A DNA stretch of 64,000 bases from Acidovorax radicis N35 (GCF_000204195.1 NZ_AFBG01000020.1:1-64000), one strand, 5' to 3'; positions 31,144 to 40,871 are shown, counted from the stretch's first letter. The notes: generated by a model not told the origin, from the letters alone. Numbers and translations: made by a program.

Positions 31144-32157
31144 TCAGAGCTCGCCCCGGGGGCCGCGCCCCATGAGCTGCGCCACGGCCTCGGCAGGTTG
31201 CAGGCGGCCGTCGAGCAGGGCCACGGCTGCCTCGGCGATGGGCATGTCCACGCCCAGGGTCTGTGCACGCTGCACCACGGTGCGGGCGCTGTAGACGCCT
31301 TCTGCCACATGGCCCAGGGATTCCACCGCCTGCGCCAGGGTCTGGCCCTGCGCCAGCAGCATGCCCACGCGCCGGTTGCGCGACAGGTCGCCGGTGGCGG
31401 TCAGCACCAGATCGCCCAGGCCGGACAGGCCCATGAAGGTGTCGGGGCGTGCGCCCAGCGCCAGGCCCAGCCGCGTCATCTCGGCCAGCCCGCGGGTAAT
31501 GAGGGCGGCGCGGGCGTTGAGCCCCAGCGCCAGCCCGTCGCACAGGCCGGTGGCGATGGCCAGCACGTTTTTCACCGCCCCGCCCACTTCCACGCCCACG
31601 ATGTCTTCGTTGGCGTACACGCGCACACTGGGGCTGTGGAAGGCGTTGACCAGTGCATCACGCACGGCGGCATGGGGGCTGGCGGCCACCAGGGCCGTGG
31701 GCTGCCCCAGCGCCACTTCCTGCGCAAAGCTTGGGCCGCTGAAAACACCTGCTATCAAATCAGGAGCTACTTGCGCTTGTACCTCATGCGCCAGCAGTCC
31801 AAAAGATGCTGAATCGGCACCGGTGGCCACGGCCTCAAAACCCTTGCACAGCCACGCCACAGGGGCGGTGCAGCCGGCAAGCGCCCGCAGCATGCCGCGC
31901 AGCGCCGCCATGGGTGTGGCCACGATGACCAGGTCGGCACCCGGCAGCAGCGTGGCAAAGTCGCCGTCTGCAATGGTGAGGGAAGCGGGGAAGGCGATGC
32001 CGGGCAGGTAGCGCGGGTTCTGGCGCTCCCCACGCATGCTGCCTGCCTGGGCGGCGTCGCGCGCCCAGAGCGTGACCGCATGGCCGGCAGGGTGCTGGGC
32101 CGCGCTCATGGCAAGCGCAGAACCCCAGGCACCGGCACCCAATACTATGATTTTCAT
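31144..32157 (-). CDS. gpsA: Glycerol-3-phosphate dehydrogenase [NAD(P)+]
   Basis: 337 aa. NAD-binding loop [10 protein letters not shown] at the N-terminus, KGFE and [14 protein letters not shown] in the middle, and the catalytic-domain [19 protein letters not shown] with its conserved Lys. It supplies glycerol-3-phosphate for phospholipid synthesis. It is downstream of secB in the same direction, as in the E. coli yibN-grxC-secB-gpsA block. A stretch of AT-richer codons (31748-31790) resembles the dispersed repeat family. Confidence 0.93.
   Translation of the reverse strand: MKIIVLGAGAWGSALAMSAAQHPAGHAVTLWARDAAQAGSMRGERQNPRYLPGIAFPASLTIADGDFATLLPGADLVIVATPMAALRGMLRALAGCTAPVAWLCKGFEAVATGADSASFGLLAHEVQAQVAPDLIAGVFSGPSFAQEVALGQPTALVAASPHAAVRDALVNAFHSPSVRVYANEDIVGVEVGGAVKNVLAIATGLCDGLALGLNARAALITRGLAEMTRLGLALGARPDTFMGLSGLGDLVLTATGDLSRNRRVGMLLAQGQTLAQAVESLGHVAEGVYSARTVVQRAQTLGVDMPIAEAAVALLDGRLQPAEAVAQLMGRGPRGEL
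31748..31790. repeat. Repeat-like segment inside gpsA
   Basis: CTGCTATCAAATCAGGAGCT followed by ACTTGCGCTTGTAC resembles the flank of the repeat at 51727 (gctatcaaattggtagc) and contrasts with the surrounding GC-rich codons. It stays in frame. Confidence 0.4.
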
Positions 32158-32210
32158 AGCTTTTGGCGCTTATCTATCAAGCGCTAGAGGCCAAAAAGCC
32201 TCTAAACGCT
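32155..32210. repeat. Dispersed palindromic repeat between secB and gpsA
   Basis: CATAGCTTTTGGCGCTTATC, then TATCAAGCGCTAGAGGCC; an extra AGAGGC/GCCTCT hairpin follows. It overlaps the first codon of gpsA and fills the whole gap. Confidence 0.7.
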
Positions 32211-32215
32211 GATGA

Positions 32216-32674
32216 TTACTGCGTGATGATGGGCGAAGCCTGGCCGGCGGCCTGCGCTTGTTGCTGCTCGTACATGGCCTGGAAGTTGATCTCGGCCAGG
32301 TGCACGGGCGGGAAGCCGGCGCGGTTGATCACGTCGGCCACGTTGCCGCGCAGGTAGGGGTACACGATCTGTGGGCAGGCGATGCCCATGATGGGGCCCA
32401 TCTGGTCTTCCGGCACGTTGCGGATTTCAAAGATGCCGGCTTGCTTGGCTTCGACCAGGAACACGGTCTTGTCCTTGATCTTGGTCTGCACGGTGGCGGT
32501 CACGGCCACTTCGTAGATGCCTTCGGCCACGGGAGTGGCTTCCACACCCAGCTGGATGTCCACGCTGGGCTGCTCTTGTTCGAGCAGGATGCCGGGGGAA
32601 TTGGGTTGTTCCAGCGACAGGTCCTTCAGGTAGACGCGTTGGATCTGGAATACGGGGTTTTCTTGGTCGGCCAT
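32216..32674 (-). CDS. secB: Protein-export chaperone SecB
   Basis: 152 aa from ATG 32674 ([20 protein letters not shown]). SecB landmarks include [55 protein letters not shown]-type core (in parts), and the C-terminal helix with [12 protein letters not shown]. It is a homotetrameric cytosolic chaperone that delivers preproteins to SecA. It lies in the order rhodanese, grxC, secB, gpsA, all on the minus strand. Confidence 0.96.
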   Translation of the reverse strand: MADQENPVFQIQRVYLKDLSLEQPNSPGILLEQEQPSVDIQLGVEATPVAEGIYEVAVTATVQTKIKDKTVFLVEAKQAGIFEIRNVPEDQMGPIMGIACPQIVYPYLRGNVADVINRAGFPPVHLAEINFQAMYEQQQAQAAGQASPIITQ

Positions 32675-32779
32675 GGTGAAGTCTCTTATGCAAACGGGTT
32701 TCAGCAAAACGAAACCCGCCGGGGATCAGCTCCCGCAGCGGGCACATGGGGCTGCATTATGCAGCGCCCGGTGAGGGGG

Positions 32780-33040
32780 TCAGGCGGCGCCCAGCAGGGG
32801 CATCAGCTCGCCGCGACTGTCCAGCGCCACCAGATCATCGTGGCCACCCACGTGGGTGTCGCCGATGTAGATCTGCGGCACCGTGCGGCGGCCGGTGATC
32901 TCCATCATATGGACGCGCGCGGCGGGGTCGGTGTCGATGCGGATCTCTTCGATCTGCTCCACGCCTTTGGACTTGAGGATCTGCTTGGCCCGGATGCAGT
33001 AGGGGCAGACAGCAGTGGTGTACATCTTCACGGGTTGCAT
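32780..33040 (-). CDS. grxC: Glutaredoxin 3
   Basis: 86 aa. The redox site C12-P-Y-C15 is in YTTAVCPYCIRAK; the cis-Pro TVPQIYIGD and the GSH-binding HVGGHDDL are present. It reduces disulfides with glutathione. It sits between the rhodanese and secB genes, a conserved neighbourhood across proteobacteria. Confidence 0.95.
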   Translation of the reverse strand: MQPVKMYTTAVCPYCIRAKQILKSKGVEQIEEIRIDTDPAARVHMMEITGRRTVPQIYIGDTHVGGHDDLVALDSRGELMPLLGAA

Positions 33041-33108
33041 GGCGGTTCTTCCTGTTGGGCAACGAGACCAGGCACAAGCCTATCGTCGATGGAATAACTG
33101 GGGGCGGT

Positions 33109-33516
33109 TCAGGCTTTTTCCACAGGCAGGCTGGCTTCGCGCCACGCCTTGAGGCCGCCGGCCATGGCCTGGGCGTTCTCATAGCCCAGCTTCTTGGCCA
33201 TGGCCACGGCACGGTTGGCGCGGGCACCGGTGGCGCACACCAGCACCAGGGGCAGGGCCTTGTTCTTGACCACGGTGGGCAGGCGCTCTTCGAGCTGGCC
33301 CAGGGGCACGTTCTTGGCACCGTTCACATGGCCTGCGGCGAATTCCTCGGTTTCGCAGACGTCGATGACCACCGCCTTTTCGCGGTTGATGAGCTGCACG
33401 GCCCGCGCGGGTGTCAGCGAGCCGCCACTGGCGTTCTTGAGGACAGGCCACAGCAACATGCCGCCCGAAGCCAGTGCAACAAAGATCAGATACCAGTTGT
33501 CGATAATGAATTTCAC
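33109..33516 (-). CDS. Membrane-anchored rhodanese-like sulfurtransferase
   Basis: 135 aa from GTG 33516 with AAGGAA about 7 bases upstream. An N-terminal membrane helix (NWYLIFVALASGGMLLWPVL) is followed by one rhodanese domain with active-site loop VC94ATGARANRA and IDVCETEEFAAGHVNGAKN. It corresponds to the YibN-type protein at the head of grxC-secB-gpsA in E. coli. Probably a persulfide carrier at the inner membrane face; the role is not defined. Confidence 0.88.
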   Translation of the reverse strand: MKFIIDNWYLIFVALASGGMLLWPVLKNASGGSLTPARAVQLINREKAVVIDVCETEEFAAGHVNGAKNVPLGQLEERLPTVVKNKALPLVLVCATGARANRAVAMAKKLGYENAQAMAGGLKAWREASLPVEKA

Positions 33517-33603
33517 GAAGATTCCTTGGGTTGGCGAACAGCGTAATTCTAGAATGCTGGGTTTTGGCCCGCATTTCTTTGACCCGCCTTTCCTGGGGAA
33601 ACC

Positions 33604-34347
33604 ATGTACAAACTCGTCCTCATCCGCCACGGTGAATCCACCTGGAACCTTGAAAACCGTTTCACCGGCTGGACCGACGTGGATCTCACGCCCACTGGCG
33701 TCTCCCAGGCCATGTCGGCCGGCAAGCTGCTCAAGGCCGAGGGCTATGAGTTCGACCTGGCGTTCACCAGCGTGCTCAAGCGCGCCGTCCACACGCTGTG
33801 GTACGCGCTCGACGAAATGGACAGCACCTGGCTGCCCGTGGTCAAGGACTGGCGCCTGAACGAACGCCACTATGGCGCCCTGCAGGGGCTGAACAAGGCC
33901 GACATGGCCAAGCAGTACGGCGACGAGCAGGTGCTGGTCTGGCGCCGCAGCTACGACACCCCCCCGCCAGCCCTGGAGGCTACGGACCCCCGCAGCGAGC
34001 GCAACGACCGCCGCTACGCCGCCCTGGCCGAAGGCAGCGTGCCGTTGACGGAATGCCTGAAGGACACGGTGGCCCGCGTGCTGCCGTTCTGGAACGATGC
34101 CATGGCACCCGCCATCCGCTCAGGCAAGCGCGTGGTGGTGGCGGCGCACGGCAACTCCATTCGCGCCCTGGTGAAGTACCTGGACAACATCTCCGAGTCG
34201 GACATCGTGGGCCTGAACATTCCCAACGGAATCCCACTGGTATACGAACTCGACGCCGATCTCAAGCCCATCCGCCACTACTATCTGGGCGATGCCGAGG
34301 CGGCCGCGAAGGCTGCAGCGGCGGTCGCGTCGCAAGGCAAGGCGTAA
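33604..34347 (+). CDS. gpmA: 2,3-bisphosphoglycerate-dependent phosphoglycerate mutase
   Basis: 247 aa. The phosphohistidine H9 lies in [34 protein letters not shown] and [17 protein letters not shown] complete the active site. It interconverts 3- and 2-phosphoglycerate in glycolysis. It is divergent from the rhodanese-grxC-secB-gpsA block, with 87 bp between starts. Confidence 0.96.
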   Translation: MYKLVLIRHGESTWNLENRFTGWTDVDLTPTGVSQAMSAGKLLKAEGYEFDLAFTSVLKRAVHTLWYALDEMDSTWLPVVKDWRLNERHYGALQGLNKADMAKQYGDEQVLVWRRSYDTPPPALEATDPRSERNDRRYAALAEGSVPLTECLKDTVARVLPFWNDAMAPAIRSGKRVVVAAHGNSIRALVKYLDNISESDIVGLNIPNGIPLVYELDADLKPIRHYYLGDAEAAAKAAAAVASQGKA

Positions 34348-34469
34348 AGCCGGGGTAAAGACAGGGAAAACCTGCCGATATTCTGTCGAAAGTGAGCGCC
34401 TGTGCGGAACCGCAGCGGGTTTGGTCCTTCCAAGGTGTATATTGGTTTTGAAGCGGTAAAAGGTGTTGT

Positions 34470-35906
34470 ATGGGCCACAAACTCAAAATTGCAGGATGGG
34501 TGTCGGTAGGTGTCGTGGCTGGGGCTCTGACGACGGTATCGTTGCAGACGGTAGCCCGCGGCGCGATGACCCCGCTGCCGCTGGAGGAAATCCAGCAGCT
34601 GTCGGCGGTGTTTGGCCTCGTGAAAACCGACTACGTCGAGCCGGTGGATGACAAGAAGCTCATCACCGACGCCATTTCCGGCATGGTGGCCAGCCTCGAT
34701 CCGCACTCCCAGTATTTCGACAAGAAGTCCTTCAAGGAATTCCGCGAAGGTACCTCGGGCCGTTTTGTGGGGGTTGGCATCGAGATCACCCAGGAAGACG
34801 GCTTGATCAAGGTGGTATCGCCCATTGAGGGTTCGCCCGCCTTCCGTGCCGGCCTCAAGACCAATGACCTGATCACCAAGATCGACGAAACGGCGGTCAA
34901 GGGCCTGTCGCTCAACGATGCGGTCAAGCGCATGCGCGGCGAGCCCAACACCAAGGTCACGCTCACCATCTTCCGCAAGGACGAAAGCCGGACTTTCCCC
35001 GTCACCATCACGCGCGAAGAGATCAAGACCCAGTCCGTCAAGGGCAAGGTGGTGGAGCCTGGCTACGGCTGGATCCGCCTGTCGCAGTTCCAGGAGCGCA
35101 CGGTCGATGACTTCGTGCGCAAGGTGGAAGAGGTCTACAAGCAGGAACCCAACCTCAAGGGTCTGGTGCTGGACCTGCGCAACGATCCCGGCGGCCTGCT
35201 GGATGCCGCCGTGGCCATCTCGGCGGCATTCCTGCCGGAAAACGTAACGGTGGTCACGACCAATGGCCAGCTGGCAGACAGCAAGGCCACCTACAAGGCG
35301 TCACCCGACTACTACCAGCGCCGCGGCGGTGGTGATCCGCTGCGCCGCCTGCCTGCAGCCCTCAAGTCCGTGCCGCTTGTGGTACTGGTGAACGAGGGCT
35401 CTGCATCGGCCAGCGAGATCGTGGCTGGCGCCCTGCAGGACCACAAGCGCGCCACCATCATGGGCAGCCAGACCTTTGGCAAGGGCTCGGTGCAGACCGT
35501 GCGCCCGCTGGGGCCGGATACCGGCATCAAGCTGACCACCGCGCGTTACTACACCCCCAGTGGCAAGTCGATCCAGGCCAAGGGCATCGTGCCCGATGTG
35601 ATGATCGACGAGTCGGAAGAAGGCAACGTCTTTGCGGCCCTGCGCATGCGCGAGGCCGATCTTGACAAGCACCTGGGCAGCGGCCAAGGCGAGGAAAAGA
35701 AGGACGAAGCCCGTGAAAAGGCCCGCGAGAGCGCCCTCAAGCGCATGGAGGAAGAGGCCAAGAAGCCAGCCACGGAACGCAAGGCTCCGGAGTTCGGCTC
35801 GGACAAGGACTTCCAGCTTGTGCAGGCGCTGAACCAGCTCAAGGGACGGACGGTGCTGGTCAGCAAGACGTTGACAGAACGCAAGGACGAGAAGAAAGAG
35901 AATTGA
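34470..35906 (+). CDS. C-terminal processing peptidase (S41, PDZ)
   Basis: 478 aa. An N-terminal signal anchor (LKIAGWVSVGVVAGALTTVS) is followed by a PDZ domain (VGVGIEITQEDGLIKVVSPI, GSPAFRAGLKTNDLI) and the protease core, with the catalytic Ser in NEGSASASEIVAGALQDHKR and the Lys in QTFGKGSVQ. The tail after ~residue 400 is a Lys/Glu-rich predicted coiled coil. It degrades or trims periplasmic proteins by their C-termini. A terminator follows 21 bp after the stop. Confidence 0.93.
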   Translation: MGHKLKIAGWVSVGVVAGALTTVSLQTVARGAMTPLPLEEIQQLSAVFGLVKTDYVEPVDDKKLITDAISGMVASLDPHSQYFDKKSFKEFREGTSGRFVGVGIEITQEDGLIKVVSPIEGSPAFRAGLKTNDLITKIDETAVKGLSLNDAVKRMRGEPNTKVTLTIFRKDESRTFPVTITREEIKTQSVKGKVVEPGYGWIRLSQFQERTVDDFVRKVEEVYKQEPNLKGLVLDLRNDPGGLLDAAVAISAAFLPENVTVVTTNGQLADSKATYKASPDYYQRRGGGDPLRRLPAALKSVPLVVLVNEGSASASEIVAGALQDHKRATIMGSQTFGKGSVQTVRPLGPDTGIKLTTARYYTPSGKSIQAKGIVPDVMIDESEEGNVFAALRMREADLDKHLGSGQGEEKKDEAREKARESALKRMEEEAKKPATERKAPEFGSDKDFQLVQALNQLKGRTVLVSKTLTERKDEKKEN

Positions 35907-35927
35907 GCTTTCGCTCCCTGCGCTGAA

Positions 35928-35959
35928 GGCCGGATTTCCAGCGAGATCCGGCCTTTTTT
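35928..35959 (+). terminator. Rho-independent terminator after the S41 peptidase gene
   Basis: GGCCGGAT and ATCCGGCC pair around a 10-nt loop, followed by six T. Confidence 0.9.
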
Positions 35960-35986
35960 CTTGCTTCTTTTCCAGAGATTTTCGCC

Positions 35987-36736
35987 ATGACCGATGACCA
36001 GCTCCTGCGGTACTCCCGCCACATCCTGCTCGATGAGATGGGCATTGAGGGACAGGAGCAGGTGCTGGCGTCCCATGCGGTCATCGTAGGGGCGGGTGGT
36101 CTCGGTTCGCCTGCGGCGCTGTACCTGGCGTCTGCCGGTGTCGGCCATATCACCCTGGTGGACGACGATGTGGTGGACCTCACCAACCTGCAACGGCAGA
36201 TTGCCCACACCACTGCCCGGGTGGGTCGGCCCAAGGTGGAGTCGGCAGCCAGCGCCATGGAGGCCATCAACCCGGGAGTGCGGGTGACGGCGTTGCAGGC
36301 GCGTGCCGATGCCACCGTGCTGGATGCGCTGGTGCAGGACGCCTCGGTGGTGCTCGATTGCAGCGACAACTACGCCACGCGCCAGGCCATCAATGCAGCT
36401 TGTGTGCGCCATCGCAAGCCCCTGGTTGCGGGGGCTGTCATCCGCTTTGATGCGCAGATCACGGTGGTGGACCCGCGCCACGCCGCGTCGCCCTGTTATG
36501 CCTGCATTTTTCCGCCCGAGGCGGAATTTGAAGAGGTGCGCTGTTCCACCATGGGGGTGTTTGCGCCGCTGGTGGGCGTAGTGGGGGCCATGCAGGCGGC
36601 TGAGGCTCTCAAGCTGCTCGCGGGCATCGGAACATCGCTGGCGGGGCGCTTGCTGATGCTCGATGGGCGAACCATGGAATGGAGCACCATGAATGTAGCG
36701 CGCGCTGCGCACTGCACGGTGTGTGTTGTTCGGTAG
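35987..36736 (+). CDS. moeB: Molybdopterin-synthase adenylyltransferase MoeB (HesA/ThiF family)
   Basis: 249 aa. Starts DDQLLRYSRHILLDEMGIEG, then the nucleotide loop VGAGGLGSPAALYLASAGVG, DDVVDLTNLQRQ, and zinc pairs CYAC (near 170) and CTVC (near the end). The Cys in EEVRCSTMGVFAP matches the family active-site region. It adenylates the C-terminal Gly-Gly of MoaD (or ThiS). This is a separate, ordinary housekeeping E1-like enzyme, distinct from the JAMM-E1 fusion at 2047-3414. Confidence 0.85.
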   Translation: MTDDQLLRYSRHILLDEMGIEGQEQVLASHAVIVGAGGLGSPAALYLASAGVGHITLVDDDVVDLTNLQRQIAHTTARVGRPKVESAASAMEAINPGVRVTALQARADATVLDALVQDASVVLDCSDNYATRQAINAACVRHRKPLVAGAVIRFDAQITVVDPRHAASPCYACIFPPEAEFEEVRCSTMGVFAPLVGVVGAMQAAEALKLLAGIGTSLAGRLLMLDGRTMEWSTMNVARAAHCTVCVVR

Positions 36737-36849
36737 GATTATTCCTACAACATCCACGTGTGGTGGCTGGCAGAATCCGTTCAGCCGAACCTCTAAATTT
36801 GAGGCTCGACAAGCGCAAACGTGCGCTGACCGTGAAACTGGGCCCTTCT

Positions 36850-37278
36850 GTGAAACTCCGCACCTACATCGTTGAAGACAACGCCACCATTCGAGAGAAC
36901 CTGATCGGGACGCTCGAAGAGTTGGCGTCCGTAGAAGCGGTAGGGGTTGCGGAGACGGAGGACGAGGGCAAGAACTGGCTTGCCACCCACGGCGAACAGT
37001 GGGACCTGGCGATCGTGGATCTTTTCCTGCGCCAGGGCAGCGGGCTGGGTGTGCTGGCGGCGTGCCGCTCACGCCGCCCCGGCCAGAAGATGGTGGTACT
37101 GAGCAACTACGCGACGCCCGATGTGCGCATGCGCTGCGCGCAACTCGGGGTGGATGCGGTTTTTGATAAATCCAACGAAATTGATGCGCTGGTGGATTAC
37201 TGCATCCAGCACAGCAGCAGCCCTGCGGGAATGGATGCTGCCAACCAATCCTTCTCGGCGCCTGGCCACTCGCTGTGA
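36850..37278 (+). CDS. Single-domain response regulator
   Basis: 142 aa from GTG 36850 (MKLRTYIVEDNATIRENLIG); an in-frame GTG at 36832 is an alternative. It is a receiver domain with the acidic pair ED at the start, phosphoacceptor Asp in LAIVDLFLRQG, Ser in VVLSNYA and Lys in AVFDKSNEID. No output domain follows: about 20 unstructured residues end the protein. It lies next to a histidine kinase and a NarL-type regulator and may act as a phosphate sink or shuttle for them. Confidence 0.8.
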   Translation: MKLRTYIVEDNATIRENLIGTLEELASVEAVGVAETEDEGKNWLATHGEQWDLAIVDLFLRQGSGLGVLAACRSRRPGQKMVVLSNYATPDVRMRCAQLGVDAVFDKSNEIDALVDYCIQHSSSPAGMDAANQSFSAPGHSL

Positions 37279-37383
37279 CGTTCGGCCCTGCCGCGCGGGA
37301 TGCGCGGCGGGGCTTCTTGTTTTTACCGCTCCTGTTGTCTGGCTGAGCAAGCCGCCAGGACCCCGGACTGAGGCCACCCCATG

Positions 37384-38016
37384 TCAGTCAATCAGGCGGT
37401 TCTTGAGCGCGTAGTAAGTCAGATCGCTGTTGGACGACAGACTCATCTTTTCCATCAGCCGTGTGCGGTAGGTGCTCACCGTCTTCACGCTCAAAGACAA
37501 GGCCTTGGCGATATCGCCCGCCGTCTCCCCCTTGGCCAGCTTGAGGAACACCTGAAACTCGCGTTCAGACAGCTGCTCGTGGGGCGGTGCGTCATCCTTG
37601 CGATTGAGCTGCTGGGCCAGCAGTTCGGCCACGGCAGGCGTCAGGTAGCGCCGGCCCAGCGCAATGGTGCGGATCGCCTCCACGATTTCCGAGGGTTCGC
37701 ATTCCTTGTTCAGGTAGCCGCTCGCACCCTGGCGGATCAGGTTGATCGCATAGTGCTCTTCGGGATATCCGCTCAGGATCAGGATGCCCATGTCGGGAGC
37801 CTTGGCGCGCAGCATGGCCAGGGCATCCAGACCGCTCTGGCCGGGCATCGAAAGGTCCATCAGCAGGACATCAATTTCCTTGTTGCGCACGAGGTCGATA
37901 GCTTCGCGCCCGTTGGAGGCTTCGCCCTCCACCCGCAGATCCACATGCTCCGACAGGAACTGCCGCAGCCCGGAACGAACAATCGCGTGGTCATCCACAA
38001 TGCCAATCTTGATCAT
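37384..38016 (-). CDS. NarL/FixJ-family response regulator
   Basis: 210 aa from ATG 38016. Receiver domain IKIGIVDDHAIVRSGLRQFL with phosphoacceptor in VLLMDLSMPGQSG and Lys in GYLNKECEP; C-terminal LuxR-type HTH LSEREFQVFLKLAKGETAGD, LSVKTVSTYRTRLMEKM. It is divergent from the CHASE3 histidine kinase gene (125 bp between starts) and is its most likely partner. Confidence 0.9.
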   Translation of the reverse strand: MIKIGIVDDHAIVRSGLRQFLSEHVDLRVEGEASNGREAIDLVRNKEIDVLLMDLSMPGQSGLDALAMLRAKAPDMGILILSGYPEEHYAINLIRQGASGYLNKECEPSEIVEAIRTIALGRRYLTPAVAELLAQQLNRKDDAPPHEQLSEREFQVFLKLAKGETAGDIAKALSLSVKTVSTYRTRLMEKMSLSSNSDLTYYALKNRLID

Positions 38017-38140
38017 CGATCTTTCTTTCGCAGGGCGGTGATGCCGCTCCTGATGTTTGTTGGTTGCAAATTGTTCCGGCACTTCACCCCTGGTGGCAGG
38101 GTGGTGCCCGGGTCTACACACATTATCCAGAATACCGCGT

Positions 38141-39544
38141 ATGAGTCTTAAAGAAAACACCCGCATCTGGCTGCCCAAAGTCCGCAGGATGGCACTGAGC
38201 CTGCCCATGGCGTTGCTGGCGGCCATGGTGCTGGTGGGTATCAATGAAACGGGCCACATGCGGTCTCAGGATGCGGTGGAGCAAATGACCCACGGCCAGA
38301 ACACGCGCAAGGCCGTCAATCTGCTGCTGCAGAGCATGCTGGACGCAGAAACAGGGCAGCGTGGTTACCTGCTCACCGGCAACGAGACTTACCTGGAGCC
38401 GTACGACAAGGCCGTGGCCACCGTGCAGACCAACCTGGACGGCTTGCGTGGGCTGTTCATGGACGCCCCGGATGACATGCAGGAGTTTGCGCTGCTGTCG
38501 CGGCAGATATCCCGCAAGCTCGCGGAGATGGAGCTGAGCCTGCGCTTGCGCCGGCAGGGCAACGAAGATGCCTGGAAGTTCATCCTGCACACCGATGTGG
38601 GCAAGGAACACATGGAGGCGATCCGCAAACACGCGCTGGAATTGATTGCCCGCAGCGACCAGCACGTGAAACAAGGTCAGGAGCAGATCGAGCAGTCGCT
38701 CATGCTGTCGCGCATCGGCATTGCCACCGTCACCGTGATTGGCTTGTTGGCGTTTTACATGTACCTGCGCCAGGCGCAGGCGCTGCAGGTGGTCAACCTG
38801 CGCGAGCAGGCCCTGCTGGAGCGCGAACGAGACCGCCTAGAAGGCCTTGTGAAGGTCCGCACGGCAACACTTTCCGAGCTGGCGAACCACCTTCAACAAG
38901 TGCGCGAAGACGAGCGCGGGCACCTCGCGCGGGAGCTGCACGATGAACTGGGCGCGTTGCTCACAGCGGCAAAGCTCGATGTGGCGCGGCTCAAATCCAA
39001 GATCGACGCCAATGCCCCTGAAGTGGCAGAACGGCTCAAGCACCTGACCGAAACGCTCAACAGCGGCATTGCGCTCAAGCGCCGCATCATCGAGGACCTG
39101 CGCCCTTCGTCGCTTTCCAATCTCGGCTTGACGGCCGCGATCGAGATTCTCACGCGCGAATACGCCGAGCGCGCGGGCATCGAGGTCGAGACCAGCCTGG
39201 AGGCGGTCCAGCTGCCCGATGCGTCGCAACTCACGGTGTACCGCATGGTGCAGGAGGCGTTGACCAACATTGGCAAATATGCCAAGGCCAGCAAGGTGCT
39301 GGTGTCGGTGCATGGCTACCCCACCCATGTGGCCGTCCAGGTGCGCGACGATGGCGAGGGGTTTGACCCGGCCACGGTGCGGCCTACGTCGCACGGGCTT
39401 TCTGGAATGCGCCACCGGGTGGAGTCTGCGGGCGGCAGGCTCTCCATTACCTCCCGCCCTGGCAACGGCACCCTGGTTTCCGCCGTGCTGCCGCTGCAGC
39501 GCCGCAGCGCCGAGTCGCCGCAGGTCCCCGCACTGGATGCTTGA
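38141..39544 (+). CDS. CHASE3 sensor histidine kinase (HisKA_3 type)
   Basis: 467 aa from ATG 38141. An N-terminal membrane helix, a CHASE3 extracytoplasmic domain (LLLQSMLDAETGQRGYLLTG), a second helix (IGIATVTVIGLLAFYMYL), a coiled coil, then the NarX-type dimerisation region with the phosphoacceptor His in RGHLARELHDELGALLTAAK, and HATPase N and G boxes (VQEALTNIGKYAKA, RDDGEGFDP, GLSGMRHRVES). The HisKA_3 type pairs with NarL-family regulators, fitting the divergent neighbour. Confidence 0.9.
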   Translation: MSLKENTRIWLPKVRRMALSLPMALLAAMVLVGINETGHMRSQDAVEQMTHGQNTRKAVNLLLQSMLDAETGQRGYLLTGNETYLEPYDKAVATVQTNLDGLRGLFMDAPDDMQEFALLSRQISRKLAEMELSLRLRRQGNEDAWKFILHTDVGKEHMEAIRKHALELIARSDQHVKQGQEQIEQSLMLSRIGIATVTVIGLLAFYMYLRQAQALQVVNLREQALLERERDRLEGLVKVRTATLSELANHLQQVREDERGHLARELHDELGALLTAAKLDVARLKSKIDANAPEVAERLKHLTETLNSGIALKRRIIEDLRPSSLSNLGLTAAIEILTREYAERAGIEVETSLEAVQLPDASQLTVYRMVQEALTNIGKYAKASKVLVSVHGYPTHVAVQVRDDGEGFDPATVRPTSHGLSGMRHRVESAGGRLSITSRPGNGTLVSAVLPLQRRSAESPQVPALDA

Positions 39545-39731
39545 CGAGGATCGAGCCGGGGTGCAGCAGGTCCCGTCCTACAGGCGGCTCGCTGTGCCGC
39601 CGACAGGCCCGCGCGCCGGGCACCGGCATCTTTGGCCCCGAAGGTTCCCTACAGTGAATCCCAGGCGCTGAAGTTCTTGTGCCAACCCAACCGCCGGCAA
39701 CCGGCCACCTCAAGAGGAGAAGGAGAAAGAA

Positions 39732-39896
39732 ATGTTGCACTACGCAGTTGTTTTTCTGGTGATCGCGTTGATCGCTGCCCTGTTCGGCTTTGGCGGTATT
39801 GCTGCCGGTGCCGTGGGCATCGCCAAGATTCTGTTCTTCGTGTTCGTCATCATGGCGGTCGTGACCTTTGTACTGGGTCTGCTCAAAAAGGGCTGA
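39732..39896 (+). CDS. DUF1328-family small membrane protein
   Basis: 54 aa from ATG 39732, with AGGAGA(A) upstream. [39 protein letters not shown] and a short basic end: the two-helix DUF1328 (YtjA-type) protein. Members are often induced by envelope or osmotic stress. It is followed by the DUF883 and BON genes in the same direction, a common stress-gene grouping. Confidence 0.9.
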   Translation: MLHYAVVFLVIALIAALFGFGGIAAGAVGIAKILFFVFVIMAVVTFVLGLLKKG

Positions 39897-39950
39897 CGCC
39901 CCGGACCGCGCAATCAAGCACCCGCATCCACCCTTTCAAGGAGTTTCCGC

Positions 39951-40343
39951 ATGAGTATCCAGACCGCTACCGATAAAGTTGCCAACAGCGCCCGCCATCT
40001 TGCCGACGACGTGCTGCAGAGCGCACAGGACGCCGTGCAATCCACCCGCACGGCCGCCAACAACTCGTTGGAAAAAGCAGAGGAAGGTGTGCGTGCGCTG
40101 CGCAGCCAGACCGACCCGGTCATTGACGATCTTGCTGCACGTGCGCAGGATCTTGCAGCACGCAGCATTGGCTACTGCGCAGAGACAAGCGCCCGGGCCC
40201 GCCGCCAGATGCTGCAAGCCGCAGACGCCACGAACAAATATGTTGCCGAGCAACCCGGCAAGTCGCTGGTGATTGCCGCCGCCTCGGGCGCGGCACTGGC
40301 CACGCTGGTGCTGTGGATGTCGCGCCGTCGGCACGCCTACTGA
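39951..40343 (+). CDS. DUF883 (ElaB/YqjD-type) membrane protein
   Basis: 130 aa from ATG 39951 with AAGGAG 8 bases upstream. A long amphipathic helical region (DKVANSARHLADDVLQSAQD...) and a C-terminal anchor with VAEQPGKSLVIAAASGAALA, typical of YqjD/ElaB, which associate with ribosomes at the inner membrane in stationary phase in E. coli. Confidence 0.85.
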   Translation: MSIQTATDKVANSARHLADDVLQSAQDAVQSTRTAANNSLEKAEEGVRALRSQTDPVIDDLAARAQDLAARSIGYCAETSARARRQMLQAADATNKYVAEQPGKSLVIAAASGAALATLVLWMSRRRHAY

Positions 40344-40452
40344 GCCGCACCCATCTCCCTACAGTCCGCCGGTCGCGGAGGGTGCAACAGACCGGCAGAT
40401 TGCAATCTTCCAGCACCCGCGTTCCCAACCATTCTCAAAGAAGGACAACACC

Positions 40453-40770
40453 ATGAAATACGCACGTGCACTCGCTTTTGCCGCTGTCGCTGGCATCACC
40501 ATCATCACGGCCACTGGCTGCTCGGTAGCCCGTGAACAACAAACCGTTGGCTCCTATGTGGACGACGCCGGCATCACCACCGCCGTGAAAGCCAAGATGG
40601 CGGAAGACAAAAACGTATCGGCCACTTCCATCAGCGTAGAGACGCTCAACGGCACGGTACAGCTTTCGGGCTTCGCCAAGTCGCAGGCTGAAAAGAACCA
40701 GGCGGAAGCCATTGCACGCAACACCAAGAATGTGCGTGAAGTGCGCAACAGCATCGTGGTTCGTCCCTGA
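40453..40770 (+). CDS. BON-domain lipoprotein
   Basis: 105 aa from ATG 40453. Lipoprotein signal with lipobox ITATGC; one BON domain DDAGITTAVKAKMAEDKNVS...ISVETLNGTVQLSGF...VREVRNSIVV. OsmY-like single-BON proteins bind phospholipid and are stress-induced. A strong terminator follows. Confidence 0.88.
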   Translation: MKYARALAFAAVAGITIITATGCSVAREQQTVGSYVDDAGITTAVKAKMAEDKNVSATSISVETLNGTVQLSGFAKSQAEKNQAEAIARNTKNVREVRNSIVVRP

Positions 40771-40836
40771 CCGGATTGCCTGACACCATGCGCCTGCGGT
40801 CTTCCAAAGCCGAAGGCGCATAGGCACTGACCGCCA

Positions 40837-40871
40837 AGCAGGCTCCGGGCATGTCCTGGAGCCTGCTTTTT
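40837..40871 (+). terminator. Rho-independent terminator after the BON gene
   Basis: AGCAGGCTCC and GGAGCCTGCT pair perfectly (10 bp), followed by TTTTT. Confidence 0.9.
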
